From the NCBI GenBank assembly GCA_949295755.1, contig CASFMG010000068.1:1-20658 (forward strand): a DNA stretch of 20,658 nt, written 5' to 3'. Source of the DNA: an uncultured Christensenella sp. (GTDB lineage Bacteria; Bacillota; Clostridia; Christensenellales; UBA1242). The translations under genes and the position numbers were made by a program. The notes beneath the pieces are model-generated. The model was given only the letters and a program-made list of their open reading frames with translations. It was not told the origin of the DNA and searched no databases. Of this stretch, positions 20,585-20,658 are shown in pieces (position 1 is the stretch's first letter; each line of letters starts with the position of its first letter).

Positions 20585-20658
20585 ATAAAAAAAATTTATC
20601 TTTTTGTCTTTATAAGTTGTTGTGTGTTATTTTTATGGTTTGTAACTATATTTGGTTA
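20585..20658 (+). CDS. Start of a hydrophobic protein cut by the window edge (uncertain)
   Basis: The frame reads (I)KKIYLFVFISCCVLFLWFVTIFG to the window end, like a signal peptide or membrane anchor: basic N-terminus, then hydrophobic core. AAGGA (20574-20578) stands 6 nt before an ATA at 20585, where a start codon would be expected. The only conventional in-frame start is TTG 20567, which lies upstream of that site and has no Shine-Dalgarno of its own. Either ATA is used, or the base call is wrong, or the frame is not real. Confidence 0.35.
   Translation, partial: MKKIYLFVFISCCVLFLWFVTIFG

Overview
The window is very A+T rich and bacterial. It uses the standard code: TGA is a stop (end of dapL) and TTG or GTG starts appear behind good Shine-Dalgarno sites. 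The gene content fits an anaerobic low-GC Firmicute, probably an uncultured Clostridia-like lineage: rpmG-secE-nusG-rplK-rplA, dapF-dapL with LL-diaminopimelate aminotransferase, rubrerythrin, YitT, YugP-type metallopeptidases, and AGGAGG ribosome binding sites with TTGACA/TATAAT promoters. No species is claimed.

Layout. 1-684: a cut-off membrane-anchored protein (-), then a small XRE regulator (+). 728-3680 (-): an M18 aminopeptidase and two tandem YugP-like zinc metallopeptidases. 3751-4614: tRNA-Leu(AAG) with its own promoter and terminator, followed by a non-coding repeat cluster: two 126-nt copies of a structured repeat (R1, R2), a duplicated 47-nt 3' end of the tRNA gene, and two inverted copies (E1, E2) of a hairpin element whose stems covary. 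4615-7918: an accessory patch with an XRE regulator (-), a SLOG-like protein, a polytopic membrane protein and an unknown protein (+), then a decayed second copy of the last two genes. 7924-10411 (-): rpmG-secE-nusG and rplK-rplA, with an L1-binding-like mRNA leader before rplK. This block ends at a terminator and is not followed by rplJL-rpoBC. 10500-11790 (+): an unknown hydrophilic protein and a non-coding or decayed stretch. 11827-15098 (+): a TetR regulator with an operator at its own promoter, and a MacB-like ABC efflux protein. 15100-16424: rubrerythrin (-) and an Hsp20 chaperone (+) under a CIRCE-like operator. 16412-18387 (-): dapF-dapL. 18458-19609 (+): a YitT family protein. 19630-20491 (-): a PIN-domain protein behind a small acidic protein, laid out like a toxin-antitoxin pair. 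The right edge holds a cut-off hydrophobic reading frame.

Most genes are housekeeping: translation and secretion, cell-wall and lysine precursor synthesis, protein quality control, and defence against oxygen and heat. The unusual part is 3794-7918. Next to the tRNA-Leu gene, two repeat families lie interleaved, and one of them carries 17 nt exactly complementary to the tRNA's anticodon arm. The adjoining genes look accessory: duplicated, partly decayed, and several with their -10 box so close to the ATG that the mRNA would be leaderless.
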